A stretch of DNA of 7,788 nt from Bacteroidales bacterium GP4 (GTDB lineage Bacteria; Bacteroidota; Bacteroidia; Bacteroidales; Muribaculaceae). Shown here in pieces: positions 7,701-7,788 of the stretch (positions are counted from its first letter, which is position 1; the number at the start of each line of letters is the position of its first letter). Under the pieces are notes generated by a model, which saw nothing but the letters and a program-made list of their open reading frames with translations, did no database searches and was not told where the DNA came from. Position numbers and translations under genes: made by a program. The stretch is from the NCBI GenBank assembly GCA_001701065.1, contig DAAL01000067.1, positions 1 to 7,788 of the forward strand, given 5' to 3'.

Positions 7701-7788
7701 TTCCTCGACCCCGAGAATCCCAACACCGAGGGCGGCGATCTCTATTTCAATCTCGGCGAGATTTCCGAGGATATCCTCAAGGATGGCA
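4722..7788 (+). CDS. sprA: SprA/Sov, outer-membrane translocon of the type IX secretion system (partial, 5' part)
   Basis: The frame is open from the ATG at 4722 to the right edge (1022 codons); full-length SprA is about 2400-2500 residues, so roughly 40% is present. SprA forms the giant outer-membrane beta-barrel that moves T9SS cargo, including gliding adhesins in motile relatives, to the surface. The start at 4722 gives a Sec signal peptide: a basic n-region (KK, KR, K), hydrophobic LLCLMCGIMAG and likely cleavage after A32 (AFA/Q). An in-frame stop at 4683 limits upstream extension. Recognisable blocks are LGPLEKIFGPGGVQLRTQGS (149-168), YFDFDQKIQ (194-202), IEAGNVSM...GSSLIRGGTALFGIK (247-271), VVEPFG (602-607), DYTVDYAMGIVTITN (685-699), FIDDFE (824-829), SPYSW (839-843), WYTIDRLF (878-885) and GGDLYFNLGEISEDILKDG at the window end. 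No frameshift is seen. Codon choice shifts near 6780. It may be co-transcribed with ruvA. Confidence 0.95.
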   Translation, partial: MGKKCNIIIYKRFIVKLLCLMCGIMAGIDAFAQSSAPAAQDSIPLKYPVAPTYPPDYESLAKQEFAADLATPSNVRTEAQYDAATGCYIIRTMIGDYEISTPFILTAEQYNNMELRKSMYKYFNRRNSELAGGAKDKEPFNVLDMNFALGPLEKIFGPGGVQLRTQGSVQVSTGIKSNKSDNPALSLSARRKTYFDFDQKIQATVNASVGNRMKFNMSYNTDATFDFDSKNIKLQYQGEEDDIVKSIEAGNVSMTTGSSLIRGGTALFGIKSQLQFGKLTATTLISQQNSESQTVSTKGGVQTTKFSINADEYDQNRHFFLSHFFRDNYDTFASRLPYVSSGVKITRIEVWVTNKSGNYNQSRNLVSFMDIGENRVLADDYWTPNASLQVPANNSNNLISVLKNEYPGARYINSVTQVLQPLQAYGVEGGIDYEKVESARLLSSSEYTLNSTLGYISLRSALNADEVLSVAYEYTYQGQVYQVGEFSSDITSSDQSLYVKMLKGTTVSPHFPVWKLMMKNVYSLGAYQVNKSNFRLNIKYLSDTTGTMINFLPVPGLTEMPLLQVMNLDRIDSNEESNPDGFFDFIEGYTIQPSQGKVIFPVVEPFGSHLAKKINNPAIAEKYVYQELYDSTIVVARQFADKNKFILTGEYQASSGSQIRLNAMNVPRGSVVVMAGGVRLNENSDYTVDYAMGIVTITNQSIIDSGQSISVTLENQSLFSTQRKTLLGLDLNYRLNSKLNFGATMLHYSEKALTEKVNIGNETVNNTMLGLNLAYNSELPWLNTLLNKIPTVNAVAPSRISVVGEVARLMPASQKTGSDKGSSFIDDFESSQTGIDLRSPYSWFLASTPYESGPGALFPEAALSDNPDYGKNRALLNWYTIDRLFTQRNSSLCPGYIRSDLKQLSNPYVREVTSREIFPDRQLTYGESSTIQTLNLSFYPEERGPYNVDATDITDQGLLLNPEKRWGGIMRRLDNTNFEQSNIEYIQFWLMSPFLDPENPNTEGGDLYFNLGEISEDILKDG

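Noticed and set aside
1..7788. CRISPR arrays, tRNA or rRNA genes, insertion sequences, phage or defence genes
   Set aside because: No spaced direct repeats, cloverleaf-like segments, transposase or integrase motifs, or defence-type domains were seen. Nearly all the sequence is accounted for by six recognisable genes.

Overview
The window looks like ordinary chromosomal core sequence from a Bacteroidota bacterium, most likely order Bacteroidales and possibly a gut lineage such as Muribaculaceae. The family-level guess is inference. Supporting evidence: a SprA/Sov-type translocon gene (known only from Bacteroidota), exact TAnnTTTG -7 promoter elements ahead of four genes, start codons without clear Shine-Dalgarno sequences, and roughly 50% GC. 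I see no tRNA, rRNA, CRISPR array, insertion sequence, integrase or phage gene.

Left block (1-2417, minus strand): a MepA-like MATE efflux transporter is followed, with a 4-bp ATGA stop/start overlap, by an FAD-dependent dehydrogenase of the COG2509 type that runs off the left edge. The two form a probable operon. Its promoter lies in a 96-bp divergent region (2418-2513) shared with a HAD-family phosphatase gene (2514-3164, plus).

Middle block (2514-4667): the HAD gene converges on nadC (3151-3996, minus; quinolinate phosphoribosyltransferase of NAD synthesis), and their 3' ends overlap by 14 bp. nadC and ruvA (4086-4667, plus; Holliday-junction branch migration) diverge from an 89-bp region. 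There, two outward-facing -7 elements form the arms of a perfect 10-bp inverted repeat.

Right block (4722-7788, plus): the first 1022 codons of sprA/sov, which encodes the giant outer-membrane translocon of the type IX secretion system. It starts 54 bp after ruvA and carries an N-terminal Sec signal peptide. The gene continues past the right edge. It has no stop inside the window and so can be missed by a closed-ORF search.

The genes serve separate housekeeping tasks: drug efflux, redox, NAD synthesis, recombination and protein secretion. I did not find a new multi-gene system. The points most worth a second look are the overlapping divergent promoters at nadC/ruvA, a dyad at the predicted HAD transcription start, and a change of codon choice and strand composition inside sprA near 6780.
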